From assembly GCF_001278115.1 (NCBI RefSeq), contig NZ_LIYD01000005.1, positions 1,618,551-1,682,550 of the forward strand: a DNA stretch of 64,000 nucleotides, in the 5' to 3' direction. The stretch comes from Flavobacterium akiainvivens (GTDB taxonomy: Bacteria > Bacteroidota > Bacteroidia > Flavobacteriales > Flavobacteriaceae). The notes beneath the pieces are model-generated. The model did no database searches. It saw nothing but the letters and a program-made list of their open reading frames with translations, and was not told the DNA's origin. Positions within the stretch are counted from its first letter, which is position 1; the number at the start of each line of letters is the position of its first letter. A program made the position numbers and the translations under genes. Below, in pieces: positions 24,997 through 33,666 of this stretch.

Positions 24997-27669
24997 TTAT
25001 TGCTTAATGAACTTGTAGTTTTGGCTGTCTTTGCCATTTTTAACCGAAACAATATACAGTCCTTTTGTAAGGCTGCTTACCGGTATTTGTGGCGACATTG
25101 TGCCGTCTATCTGCATATTTTGAGCCCAAACCTGTTTTCCTGTAATATCTGTAATGGTTACTGTAGCCTCACCGTTTACTGCATTTGCAAACTTAATGGT
25201 AAGGTTATCATTAGCCGGGTTAGGGAATACATAGCCTGATGTTTCTAAAACCGGGGTATCTACACTAAGCGATGAATCCCTCAGCCTGTAAATACGGGCA
25301 TCTGAACCCGGCATATTAAAGCTCATAGCACCTGAAGCCGTAGACGTTTCGCCTCCAAAGAACTCTTTTACGTTATAAGTAATGCTTGTGTTAAGCCCCA
25401 CCCTTTCTAACGGAATATTAGTATCGGCAGCAGCGCCTGCATAGTTAAATACCGCTACATACGTATTATCTCCTATAGTTGTATAAAACACCCTTGAAGC
25501 CGTGTTACCTGTGTTGCCATCTGCCGGCCTGAAACCTGCATCAGCTTTGGCAAGTACTAAAAGGTCAGGGTTTTGCAGCATGCTCTCGGCAGTATTAATC
25601 CACGGGCCATCAGCAGAATAATCATCACCCACGGTAATGGTACCGGTAACAATTGATGATGCATAACGTGCTCGGTTAACATTTATAGGCTGTGTGCCTA
25701 TTACTACGTTGTCGGCATCCATAAAGTCATACATTTTGTTTTGCCACCAGCCGTAAGTAGTACTGTTAAGGGTATACTCAGTATCGCCTATACCTGCATA
25801 AGCATCGCACGCTATACGGCGCATGTGTGCATAAGGGCCGGTTGCATTGTTAGGACAAATAGAAGCCTCAACAAGCATATCATCGCCTATAGCATCAATA
25901 AGGTATTTCATACCTACGTGGTAGGCTTCCATACCGGTGTGCACCTGCCAGTCATAAAAACTATCGGCCTCAATACCGGCGTGGTCTAAAAAGTCAAGCT
26001 TAATCATTGTAAAGCCCGCTACTTTAAACCTCTCTATAAAATGGTCTATCCTCATTTGTGTAGCAGGGTGCGTAGGGTCCATTGCATAAGCACCAGACAT
26101 GGTAAACGGGTTGTTGTTAACCTTAGTCCAGGTTTGCTGATAGTTATAAGAGCTGCCTTCTATAGGTCGGGCAAACATACCCCAGTCTACAAACGGCGCC
26201 CAGTATATACCCGCCTGCATGCCTTTACTTTCGGCATACTGCACAAATTCAGCCAGCTGGGCATCGGTCATGTTATCCCAGTATGAGTCAAGGTCTATGT
26301 AAAGCGTATTGTCTTCAGTACGGAAAGCCGGTACGTTATCATGAAAGAAATCAACCACCCCTTTAGCCTTGGTAAGGTTAAGGTTGGTTTGTATTACACC
26401 CCAGCTGTTCCAGCCCATAGGCTTGGCAGCCGTCCAGTCAGCAATATATTTAGGCTGCATAAGGGCGCTAAGTTCACCATAGGTTTCAAAGGCAGTACGC
26501 CAGTCGTCATTAGCTATAATAGCCACTTTGGTAGACGGGCAGTAGTCTAACCCTATGTTTACCCAGCCGTGGCCACGGGTATCGCGCGTTACGCTTTGTT
26601 GTGCAAAACCGTTAAATACAGATACATAAGCAGAACCGGCACTACCACCCTGAACGCTTACGCCCGATTTCCAGCGTGAGTTATCAATAGAACCCAACAC
26701 AAGGCCGTGGCGGCTGTCATTACTGTAAAGGTTAGTAACCTCCGCACCCGTAAACTCTGTAGTGGCCAGTACGTTAGCACTATAACGTATCCAGGCATCG
26801 TTATCATAAGGTACGTTAAGTGCCCTTGTATCGCCACCGGCAAAATCAGGGCTTACATTGTAACTGGTAAGCGGAGACATCCTGTAGCAGTTTGCACCGG
26901 CACCCGTAAGCGCTACCTGCACCACAAGGTAATCCTTACCGGTATAGGTATAAAAAGTTTGCTCCATATTATTGGTATACCCTCCTGAAAGTGTAATAAC
27001 GTGCTTTGTACCGCTACCTATTTCATCAGTAAACGCTTCAGATGTATGTGCCGCATTTGTATAGCCTGTACTCACATTATTCTGGTTACCATTGGCTGTA
27101 GCCGAAGCTCCGGTTATAACCGTAACACCATCCATAACCACATTATAGGTTTTGGCGGTAAGGTTGTACTGCACCTGGTTGTTTGCACCAAAGTCAATTA
27201 CCTGAAGCTGCGATGCCGTAACGGCCGAAAGCACTATTTTATCAAGGTTTGGCCCCCATGACGGGCTGCCGAATGTTATGTTTGTACTGCCTGCATTAAG
27301 GTAAATACTAATATTAATTGAAGCCGCGGTGCTCCATCCGCCAGATGCCGATACAGGCACTATAAGGGTATTACCCGTACCCGGTGTTATAGAAAATGTG
27401 CGCGGATCTCCGGTAGCATAAAAAGTTTGCATATTATACCAACCTGCATTGGCTACATTTACTGCTATGGTTACCGTAGATGAGCTGCTCAGGTTGCCCA
27501 CAATCGAACCCGAACAGGCATCGCAGGACTGTATATTGGCATCGCCGGTAAGGGTACCAGCTTCTGCTTCATAGGTTTGTGCAAAAGCGCCACCTGTAAA
27601 CAATGCAGCTGCCATGGCCAGCATACTCCTGTTTATCAGGCTATTTACAGTAATTTTCTTTACATACAT
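24997..27669 (-). CDS. Secreted CBM plus clan GH-D (alpha-galactosidase-like) enzyme with T9SS sorting domain
   Basis: An 890-residue modular protein. After a signal peptide (about 1-30, GGAFAQ) comes a CBM6/35-like module (about 32-150, starting YEAEAGTLTG). A beta domain follows (about 155-385), then a TIM barrel beginning AKPMGWNSWG with LYIDLDSYWDN, a likely nucleophile D559 in IKLDF and a candidate acid/base D622 in ACDAYAG. A beta domain and a type A T9SS sorting domain (about 815-890, VFPNPANDNLTI ... GLYIVSVKNG) close it. It is therefore secreted, probably surface-bound, by the type IX system. The barrel belongs to clan GH-D but is not a close match to classic GH27 or GH36, so substrate is open. 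Confidence 0.82.
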   Translation of the reverse strand: MYVKKITVNSLINRSMLAMAAALFTGGAFAQTYEAEAGTLTGDANIQSCDACSGSIVGNLSSSSTVTIAVNVANAGWYNMQTFYATGDPRTFSITPGTGNTLIVPVSASGGWSTAASINISIYLNAGSTNITFGSPSWGPNLDKIVLSAVTASQLQVIDFGANNQVQYNLTAKTYNVVMDGVTVITGASATANGNQNNVSTGYTNAAHTSEAFTDEIGSGTKHVITLSGGYTNNMEQTFYTYTGKDYLVVQVALTGAGANCYRMSPLTSYNVSPDFAGGDTRALNVPYDNDAWIRYSANVLATTEFTGAEVTNLYSNDSRHGLVLGSIDNSRWKSGVSVQGGSAGSAYVSVFNGFAQQSVTRDTRGHGWVNIGLDYCPSTKVAIIANDDWRTAFETYGELSALMQPKYIADWTAAKPMGWNSWGVIQTNLNLTKAKGVVDFFHDNVPAFRTEDNTLYIDLDSYWDNMTDAQLAEFVQYAESKGMQAGIYWAPFVDWGMFARPIEGSSYNYQQTWTKVNNNPFTMSGAYAMDPTHPATQMRIDHFIERFKVAGFTMIKLDFLDHAGIEADSFYDWQVHTGMEAYHVGMKYLIDAIGDDMLVEASICPNNATGPYAHMRRIACDAYAGIGDTEYTLNSTTYGWWQNKMYDFMDADNVVIGTQPINVNRARYASSIVTGTITVGDDYSADGPWINTAESMLQNPDLLVLAKADAGFRPADGNTGNTASRVFYTTIGDNTYVAVFNYAGAAADTNIPLERVGLNTSITYNVKEFFGGETSTASGAMSFNMPGSDARIYRLRDSSLSVDTPVLETSGYVFPNPANDNLTIKFANAVNGEATVTITDITGKQVWAQNMQIDGTMSPQIPVSSLTKGLYIVSVKNGKDSQNYKFIKQ

Positions 27670-27691
27670 GATATTTAGATTAACGGGGTTT

Positions 27692-27743
27692 GTACTATAC
27701 TATACTATTATGCAATATTAAGCATAAATTGTTAATAGCAAAA
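27692..27743 (-). promoter_or_regulatory. Promoter of the clan GH-D gene with ATAGT repeats
   Basis: On the minus strand TTTTG (27739-27743) is followed after 18 nt by TAATATTG (27713-27720), then directly by AATAGTATAGTATAGTAC (27692-27709). This is the most regular array of the set: three tandem ATAGT units. The arrangement matches the first SusC promoter. Confidence 0.55.
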
Positions 27744-27848
27744 TATTATGGCATAAAAAATACTCTTTCAATATAATATAACGATGTAATATTATGAAAT
27801 AGACAATTGTTTACTTATGAAGCACATAATCAGATAATATAAGGATCA

Positions 27849-27892
27849 GACAAAATAATATTTAAACACTTAAAAAAGCTTAAGTAACTTAC
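27849..27892 (+). promoter_or_regulatory. Possible regulatory element before the esterase-GH3 unit
   Basis: GACAAAATAATATTTAAAC (27849-27867) resembles the 18-bp site TGATAAAATAATATTAAC found at the mannan promoters, with mismatches and an insertion. TAACTTAC (27885-27892) is a weak -7 match. The esterase-GH3 pair may belong to the same regulon, but the match is too loose to rely on. Confidence 0.3.
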
Positions 27893-27953
27893 TGCGTTAA
27901 ATGTAAAATTAACCCTTATATTTAATGTGCTAATAACAAACACACTACCCATA

Positions 27954-29363
27954 ATGAAATATAGGAAACCGCTAAATTTCGTAACAAAAATCAGCCTCTT
28001 TACCCTGCTTAGCCTACCCGCTATTACCCATGCCAGGATTACCTTGCCAGCCTTTTTTAACGATAACATGGTGTTGCAGCGCAATGCCACGGTAAAAATA
28101 TGGGGTTGGGCAAATACCGGTGAAGAAGTAATCCTAACCACCGGCTGGGATAATGCCGTATATAAAGTAAAGGCTAACAACCAGGCGCAATGGAACTTAA
28201 CAATTAATACACCGGGTGCAGGCGGCCCGTACACCCTTAATTTTAAAGGGTATAACCAAATAAACCTTAAAAATGTAATGCTGGGCGAAGTATGGCTGGT
28301 AAGCGGCCAAAGCAATATGGAATGGACTGCCAATTCAGGGATTGATAATGCCTATGCCGAAGTGGCACAGGCCAACTACCCTGATATCAGGTTTTTTACG
28401 GTTGCTAAGGTAACGGCTGATGCACCACAGCTTAACCTGCCCGGAGACTGGCAGGTATGCACGCCCGAAACCATGAAATATGCTACTGCAATAGGTTATT
28501 TCTTTGCACAAAAAGTACACAAAGACCTTGAAAATGTTCCTGTTGGTATTATCAACACAAGCTGGGGCGGTACTCCCGCCGAAATATGGTTTCCTGTCGA
28601 AGATGTAGCTAAAGACCCCGTGGTGGCTGAGGCGGCATCAAAACTTAAACCTGCAATTTACGGCCCTACAGAACCCGGGCGGACGTGGAATGCCATGGTT
28701 AACCCACTGGCCGGCTTTAAGATAGCCGGGGTACTGTGGTATCAGGGTGAGAGCAATGTGGGCAGTACTGTTTACAACAAAACCCTTGGCGCACTCATCA
28801 ATTCATGGCGCACTGCATGGGGCTATGAGTTCCCGTTTTACTTTGTGCAGATTGCCCCGTATAAATATGGAGAAGGCGACTGGGGCGTACAGATTCGAAA
28901 TTCCCAACGCCTCGTGCTTAATGAAGTTGCCAATACGGCTATGGCTGTAATTAGTGATATTGGCAATATAAACGACATTCACCCCCGCGATAAAAAATCA
29001 GTAGGTATTCGCCTGGCTAACATGGCATTAACCAAAATTTACAAAGTAAATAACAACCTTGTAGAAAGCCCGCTGTTTAAGGCTCTTACAATTAAGGGAA
29101 ATACTGCCGAAATCAGTTTCGATAACGCTAAAGGCCTGTATTTTAAGGGTAAAACATCTAATTTGTTTGAAGTTGCGGGCCAGGATGGTGTTTTCCATCC
29201 CGCTAAGGCTAAAATCAAAAAAGACAAGGTATACCTTATTTCAAAAAACGTAAAAACACCTGTATATGTGCGCTTTGCCTGGGGCAATACTGCTGAGGCT
29301 GACATTTTTAACAGTGCCAACCTGCCTGCTTCTTCTTTTACAACCGAAAACATTGACAAATAA
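27954..29363 (+). CDS. Sialate O-acetylesterase-like (SASA) carbohydrate esterase
   Basis: A 469-residue esterase that removes acetyl groups from sugars. I prefer the ATG at 27954, which gives a proper signal peptide (MKYRKPLNFVTKISLF... to about THA), over the upstream ATG at 27927. Visible features are LPAFFNDNMVLQRN at the N-terminus, the catalytic serine in SGQSNMEW, the LWYQGESNVG block and the C-terminal DIHPRDK with the catalytic histidine. This is the family of bacterial acetylxylan and sialate esterases, so the substrate could be acetylated mannan or xylan. The stop is followed immediately by the ATG of the GH3 gene (29364). Confidence 0.9.
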   Translation: MKYRKPLNFVTKISLFTLLSLPAITHARITLPAFFNDNMVLQRNATVKIWGWANTGEEVILTTGWDNAVYKVKANNQAQWNLTINTPGAGGPYTLNFKGYNQINLKNVMLGEVWLVSGQSNMEWTANSGIDNAYAEVAQANYPDIRFFTVAKVTADAPQLNLPGDWQVCTPETMKYATAIGYFFAQKVHKDLENVPVGIINTSWGGTPAEIWFPVEDVAKDPVVAEAASKLKPAIYGPTEPGRTWNAMVNPLAGFKIAGVLWYQGESNVGSTVYNKTLGALINSWRTAWGYEFPFYFVQIAPYKYGEGDWGVQIRNSQRLVLNEVANTAMAVISDIGNINDIHPRDKKSVGIRLANMALTKIYKVNNNLVESPLFKALTIKGNTAEISFDNAKGLYFKGKTSNLFEVAGQDGVFHPAKAKIKKDKVYLISKNVKTPVYVRFAWGNTAEADIFNSANLPASSFTTENIDK

Positions 29364-31652
29364 ATGACCAAACCAACAACTTTAGCCGTACTGATGCTGT
29401 TTGCCATCAACTCGGCGCAAGCCCAGAAAAACAAGAAAATGGACACAAACAAACCTGTAAATGAGCGCGTTGAAGAGTTGCTCGCTAAGATGACCCTCGA
29501 AGAAAAAGTGGGCCAGATGAACCAGTATAACGGCTTTTGGGAAGTAACCGGCCCTGCCCCAAAAGAGGGTAATGCCGCCATAAAATATGAGCACCTGCGC
29601 AAGGGCTGGGTAGGCTCAATGCTTACCGTTCGCGGGGTAGACCAGGTGCGTGCCGTGCAAAAAATAGCCGTTGAGGAAACCCGCCTGGGCATACCGCTTA
29701 TTATAGGTTTTGATGTAATTCACGGGTATAAAACCCTAAGCCCCATTCCGTTAGCCGAAGCCGCAAGCTGGGATATGGCCGCCATCCGCAAATCTGCCGA
29801 GACCGCTGCCGCAGAAGCCTCTGCATCAGGTATTAACTGGACTTTTGGCCCAATGGTAGACATAAGCCGCGATGCCCGCTGGGGCCGTGTGATGGAAGGT
29901 GCAGGCGAAGACCCGTTCCTGGGCAGTAAAGTGGCCGAAGCCCGTGTTAAGGGCTTTCAGGGCGATACCCGGGCCGACCTTGCCAAACCTAACACCATTG
30001 CCGCATGTGCCAAGCACTTTGCAGGCTATGGCTTTGCCGAGGCCGGCCGCGACTACAACACCGTAGACATGGGCAATGCCACACTGTATAACACTGTGCT
30101 TCCGCCCTTTAAGGCTGCTAATGAGGCCGGTGTGCGCACCTATATGAACTCATTTAACATCCTTAACGGGGTGCCTGCCACGGGTAACAGCTTCCTGCAA
30201 CGCGACATCCTTAAGGGCAAATGGGGCTTTGACGGCTTTGTGATAACCGACTGGGCCTCAATACGCGAGATGATTAACTGGGGGTATGCCAAAGATGGTG
30301 CCGAAGCAAGCCTTAAAGCGGTAACCGCCGGTGCTGACATGGACATGGAAAGCCATCTGTATGTAGCTGAATTAGTGAAACTTGTAAACGAAGGCAAGGT
30401 GGACATCACGCTGGTTGACGATGCCGTGCGCCGTATTTTAAGGGTAAAGTTTGAGTTGGGCCTTTTTGACGACCCCTACCGCTATTGCGACCCAAAACGC
30501 GAGAAAGCCACCATTGGCAGCAAAGCAAACCACGAAGCGGTTTTAGACATGGCCAGGAAGAGTATTGTACTCTTAAAGAATGATAATCAGACACTTCCAA
30601 TAAAAAAGAACGGGCAAAAAATAGCCGTAATAGGCGCCCTTGCAGCCGATAAGAACAGCCCATTGGGCAGCTGGCGCATTGCGAGCGACAACAATACCGC
30701 AGTATCAGTACTTGAGGGGCTACAGCAGTACAAAGGCAACACCCTGACCTTTGAAAAAGGCACGGAACTCATTGAGGGTGAGGCTACTTTCCTTCAGGAG
30801 GTGGTGTACAATACTACCGACCGCAGTGGGTTTGAAGCCGCCAAAAAGGCTGCTAATCAGGCAGATATAGTAATTATGGTGCTGGGCGAGCACGGCTTTA
30901 GCAGTGGCGAGGGCCGCAGCCGTACTAACCTTGACCTGCCCGGCCTGCAAGAGGAACTTTTAGAGGAAATATACAAGGTAAACCCGCGTATAGTGCTGGT
31001 TCTCAATAACGGAAGGCCCCTTGCACTGCCCTGGGCGGATGCCCACATCCCTGCCATTGTAGAGGCCTGGCATCTGGGTACCGAGACCGGAAACGCTGTG
31101 GCTCAGGTACTTTACGGCGATTACAACCCCAGCGGCAAACTGCCCATGAGCTTCCCGCGCAATGTGGGCCAGGTGCCCATTTATTACAACATCCACAGCA
31201 CCGGAAGGCCTACAAATGCTGATGATAACGTGTTCTGGTCGCACTACAGCGATGTGGAGAAAACACCACTCTACCCCTTTGGTTATGGCTTGAGTTACAG
31301 CACGTTCCAGTACAGCAAGCCTGTTCTTGACAAGACAACCTATGCTAAAGGCGAACCTGTTAAAGTATCAGTAACTATCAAAAATACAGGTAATTATGAC
31401 GGTAAAGAGGTAGCACAGCTGTACATTCGCGATGTATTTGCCAGCCTCTCAAGGCCGGTTAAGGAGCTTAAGGGCTTTGAACTGGTAGATTTAAAGAAAG
31501 GCGAGAGCAAAACCATCACTTTCACACTGACAGACAAAGAGTTAGGCTTCTACAACAACAATGGCAACTACCTTGTAGAGCCCGGTATCTTTAAGGTATT
31601 TGTGGGTACTTCTTCAGACGATGTTCAGGAGGTAGAATTCGAACTTAAGTAA
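29364..31652 (+). CDS. GH3 beta-glucosidase or related exo-beta-glycosidase
   Basis: A 762-residue periplasmic enzyme (signal peptide about 1-20, NSAQAQ) with the BglX-type GH3 layout: TIM barrel, alpha/beta sandwich and a C-terminal fibronectin type III-like domain (about 655-760, VSVTIKNTGNYDGKEVAQLYI). Signatures are KHFAGYGFAEAGRDYN, the nucleophile about D296 in GFVITDW, and a probable acid/base about E516 in SSGEGRSRTNL. Starts at the base after the esterase stop, so the two are translationally linked. It would release terminal beta-glucose, for example from glucomannan or xyloglucan oligosaccharides. Confidence 0.93.
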   Translation: MTKPTTLAVLMLFAINSAQAQKNKKMDTNKPVNERVEELLAKMTLEEKVGQMNQYNGFWEVTGPAPKEGNAAIKYEHLRKGWVGSMLTVRGVDQVRAVQKIAVEETRLGIPLIIGFDVIHGYKTLSPIPLAEAASWDMAAIRKSAETAAAEASASGINWTFGPMVDISRDARWGRVMEGAGEDPFLGSKVAEARVKGFQGDTRADLAKPNTIAACAKHFAGYGFAEAGRDYNTVDMGNATLYNTVLPPFKAANEAGVRTYMNSFNILNGVPATGNSFLQRDILKGKWGFDGFVITDWASIREMINWGYAKDGAEASLKAVTAGADMDMESHLYVAELVKLVNEGKVDITLVDDAVRRILRVKFELGLFDDPYRYCDPKREKATIGSKANHEAVLDMARKSIVLLKNDNQTLPIKKNGQKIAVIGALAADKNSPLGSWRIASDNNTAVSVLEGLQQYKGNTLTFEKGTELIEGEATFLQEVVYNTTDRSGFEAAKKAANQADIVIMVLGEHGFSSGEGRSRTNLDLPGLQEELLEEIYKVNPRIVLVLNNGRPLALPWADAHIPAIVEAWHLGTETGNAVAQVLYGDYNPSGKLPMSFPRNVGQVPIYYNIHSTGRPTNADDNVFWSHYSDVEKTPLYPFGYGLSYSTFQYSKPVLDKTTYAKGEPVKVSVTIKNTGNYDGKEVAQLYIRDVFASLSRPVKELKGFELVDLKKGESKTITFTLTDKELGFYNNNGNYLVEPGIFKVFVGTSSDDVQEVEFELK

Positions 31653-31679
31653 CACAGTAATTTCTTACGTTTTAAGATA

Positions 31680-31707
31680 ATTTTAACGCTAATTTTTCAC
31701 TTTCGGA
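31680..31707 (-). repeat. 28-bp dispersed repeat, copy 2
   Basis: Exact reverse complement of 8285-8312 over 28 bases. It begins 28 nt after the GH3 stop codon and lies before the terminator, so it would be in the 3' untranslated part of the GH3 mRNA. Confidence 0.75.
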
Positions 31708-31777
31708 ATTCATTTTCACGGTGTGAAACCAAAAACACCAAAAGTTTAAAATCATGTCAAGATTGACAAAATAATAC

Positions 31778-31823
31778 CGGGTGTTGCAAAGACAATTTTA
31801 GCTTTTGCAGCACCCGTTTTATT
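31778..31823 (+). terminator. Terminator of the esterase-GH3 unit
   Basis: CGGGTGTTGCAAAG (31778-31791) pairs with CTTTTGCAGCACCCG (31802-31816) with a small bulge and is followed by TTTTATT. Confidence 0.7.
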
Positions 31824-31937
31824 ATAACTAAAAATTATGAAATAAAGATTTTTAACTCTTAAAATCTATTAAGCGTTCCCTTCTACAAATTTTGGAAGAT
31901 GGTTTTCCTTAAAAGTAGTATAGCTTAGGTTAAACCC

Positions 31938-32546
31938 CTAAAAATAGTAGTTTAGCAACAGCTGCACATTTGTATTATACACTTTTGCAGGCCCATCGTT
32001 TACAAATGTATTAAAACTACCGCGAGACATATTTATCTGTACTGCCCAGTCTGGCTTAAAGCGCCAGCCCACACTCAGGGTAGGTCCCAGGTCAAACTCA
32101 CGCGCCTTAAGGTTTGAAGGCTGGCTTAGGGTAACATCGCCCTCGGTAATGGTCTCAGTAACGTTGTCCCCTACCAGGAAACTTACCTGTGGGCCCAGCT
32201 CAAAAAACACATTCTCTTCTACATAGAGGCGTGCTTTTACAGGTATTGCAATATATTTTAGTTTAGCTTCCCGCTCAATAAAAGGGTCGTTTTCTTCCCT
32301 GCGTGGTTTGTATTTTCCACCCATATCGGCATAACTAACAGCAATATGCAAATAGAGTTTGCGGTACAGGCGTGCCTCCATAAAAAGTGAGGGCGAGAAA
32401 GAGCCGGTACTGTTATATTCATCTACATGGCCTCTTATGTTAGAAATATTTAGCGCCGCACCCGCGCCAAAAGAATACTTTTTATAGTCCTGTGCAGCAG
32501 CCGTAACGCCGCAGGCCAGCAATGCGGCCAGAAGAAGGTTTTTCAT
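31938..32546 (-). CDS. Outer-membrane beta-barrel protein (PorT-like)
   Basis: A 202-residue protein with a signal peptide (about 1-18, VTAAAQ) and alternating hydrophobic/polar strands ending in an aromatic residue (LLLNYYF), as in small eight-stranded outer-membrane beta-barrels of the PorT-like family common in Bacteroidota. Motifs include YSFGAGAALNIS near the start and ELGPQVSFLVGDN. It is a single gene between the GH3 terminator and the S41 peptidase, which starts on the same strand 42 nt upstream. Specific role unknown. Confidence 0.8.
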   Translation of the reverse strand: MKNLLLAALLACGVTAAAQDYKKYSFGAGAALNISNIRGHVDEYNSTGSFSPSLFMEARLYRKLYLHIAVSYADMGGKYKPRREENDPFIEREAKLKYIAIPVKARLYVEENVFFELGPQVSFLVGDNVTETITEGDVTLSQPSNLKAREFDLGPTLSVGWRFKPDWAVQINMSRGSFNTFVNDGPAKVYNTNVQLLLNYYF

Positions 32547-32588
32547 AAGGTGATTTTAACGGCGCAAATATAGCAATACAAACGTTTT

Positions 32589-33530
32589 TTACTGCCTGTT
32601 TTGTAGCCATTCTACCGCTTGTTTTAAAGCCCTGTCGGGGTCAATATCTTCATCGGGCTTTACCGGAATACCGTATTTTTTCTTATCCCTGTCGGCAAAC
32701 ACCGCCACCGTAAGCAGCATACGCGAACCATCTAAAAGCGTAAAACCCTGGTTTGCTGTAGAAACCCCATAAGTAGGTTTACCGAAACTGCGCGTATTTG
32801 GCCTGCCTCTAAACGCCACCGTAACCGTCTCTCCCGAACTGGCCGTGAGCGTATCGGTCAGCACCGCCACATACGGGTTTTGCTTCTTTAAACTATAGAT
32901 ATGCGGACTGATAAGCGTATCATTTTCAAGTAGTAAACTACCGGAATTATACTCCCACTTTGCCATTTTTCCGTCAGGATAGGCCGTGTAGCCCAAAATC
33001 CCTTCACCCAAAATGGGCGCTATACCCAATAGCATAGGCGCCATATCGCCCCCAAAATTACCCCTCAGGTCTACCACCCAGCCTTTAAGATTGCTGCTAT
33101 CCTGCGCCTTTATCCTGTTAATTATATCTTCTGTAAAGGCTTTTTTACTGCTGTCGTTACCCATACAGTACCTAACCCTTATGTAGCCAATATCCCCTGG
33201 TACAGCAGCATCAGGCAATACAGGTGGCGCACCAAGCTCATCTTCATCATTTCCTGAAACAGGTGCAAAATAACTGTGGCTGTCGCCCAATAACCTAATG
33301 GCGTGGTGTATGGCTGGGTAGGTATCGGCAACCGTAACGGCATTGCCTGCTTTTTCAGATACTTTTTCCCTGAAATCCTTCCAGTCAATCGTATTCCTGT
33401 TAACCGAATGTTGTTGCATAACACCCAAAACCTCATCAATATAAGTACGGGCTTCGCTGCTCATGGCGGTTTCGGTAGGCTTGCACCCAACAAGTAATAG
33501 GGGTAGGATGAGGATGAGGATGTTTTTCAT
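32589..33530 (-). CDS. S41-family peptidase, predicted lipoprotein
   Basis: A 313-residue protein. I place the start at 33530 because it yields a lipoprotein signal (MKNILILILPLLLVGC) with Cys at about 16; an upstream in-frame ATG at 33557 would add nine residues. The C-terminal half is the tail-specific protease domain: IGYIRVRYC, GWVVDLRGNFGGD, the likely catalytic serine in LTASSGETV, and a lysine about 20 residues later in FGKPTYG. No PDZ domain is obvious. It is probably anchored in the outer or inner membrane facing the periplasm; the substrate is unknown and no direct link to glycan use is visible. Confidence 0.85.
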   Translation of the reverse strand: MKNILILILPLLLVGCKPTETAMSSEARTYIDEVLGVMQQHSVNRNTIDWKDFREKVSEKAGNAVTVADTYPAIHHAIRLLGDSHSYFAPVSGNDEDELGAPPVLPDAAVPGDIGYIRVRYCMGNDSSKKAFTEDIINRIKAQDSSNLKGWVVDLRGNFGGDMAPMLLGIAPILGEGILGYTAYPDGKMAKWEYNSGSLLLENDTLISPHIYSLKKQNPYVAVLTDTLTASSGETVTVAFRGRPNTRSFGKPTYGVSTANQGFTLLDGSRMLLTVAVFADRDKKKYGIPVKPDEDIDPDRALKQAVEWLQNRQ

Positions 33531-33586
33531 GATGGAAGATGTATTGGCTATAGCCAAAAATATCAGTTTTCAGTTTAAAAGCCAAA

Positions 33587-33610
33587 AGCCTGTTCAATTT
33601 AGAACAGGCT
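33587..33610 (-). terminator. Hairpin between GH5 mannanase and S41 peptidase
   Basis: AGCCTGTTC (33587-33595) and GAACAGGCT (33602-33610) are perfect arms with a 6-nt loop. On the minus strand it is followed by a short TTTT, so it is a probable end of the mannan gene block. Confidence 0.55.
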
Positions 33611-33666
33611 CTCAGGTAGCGGTTTGAATCTCTTCGCTTCGCGCAACAAATATAATACATTTTCAA

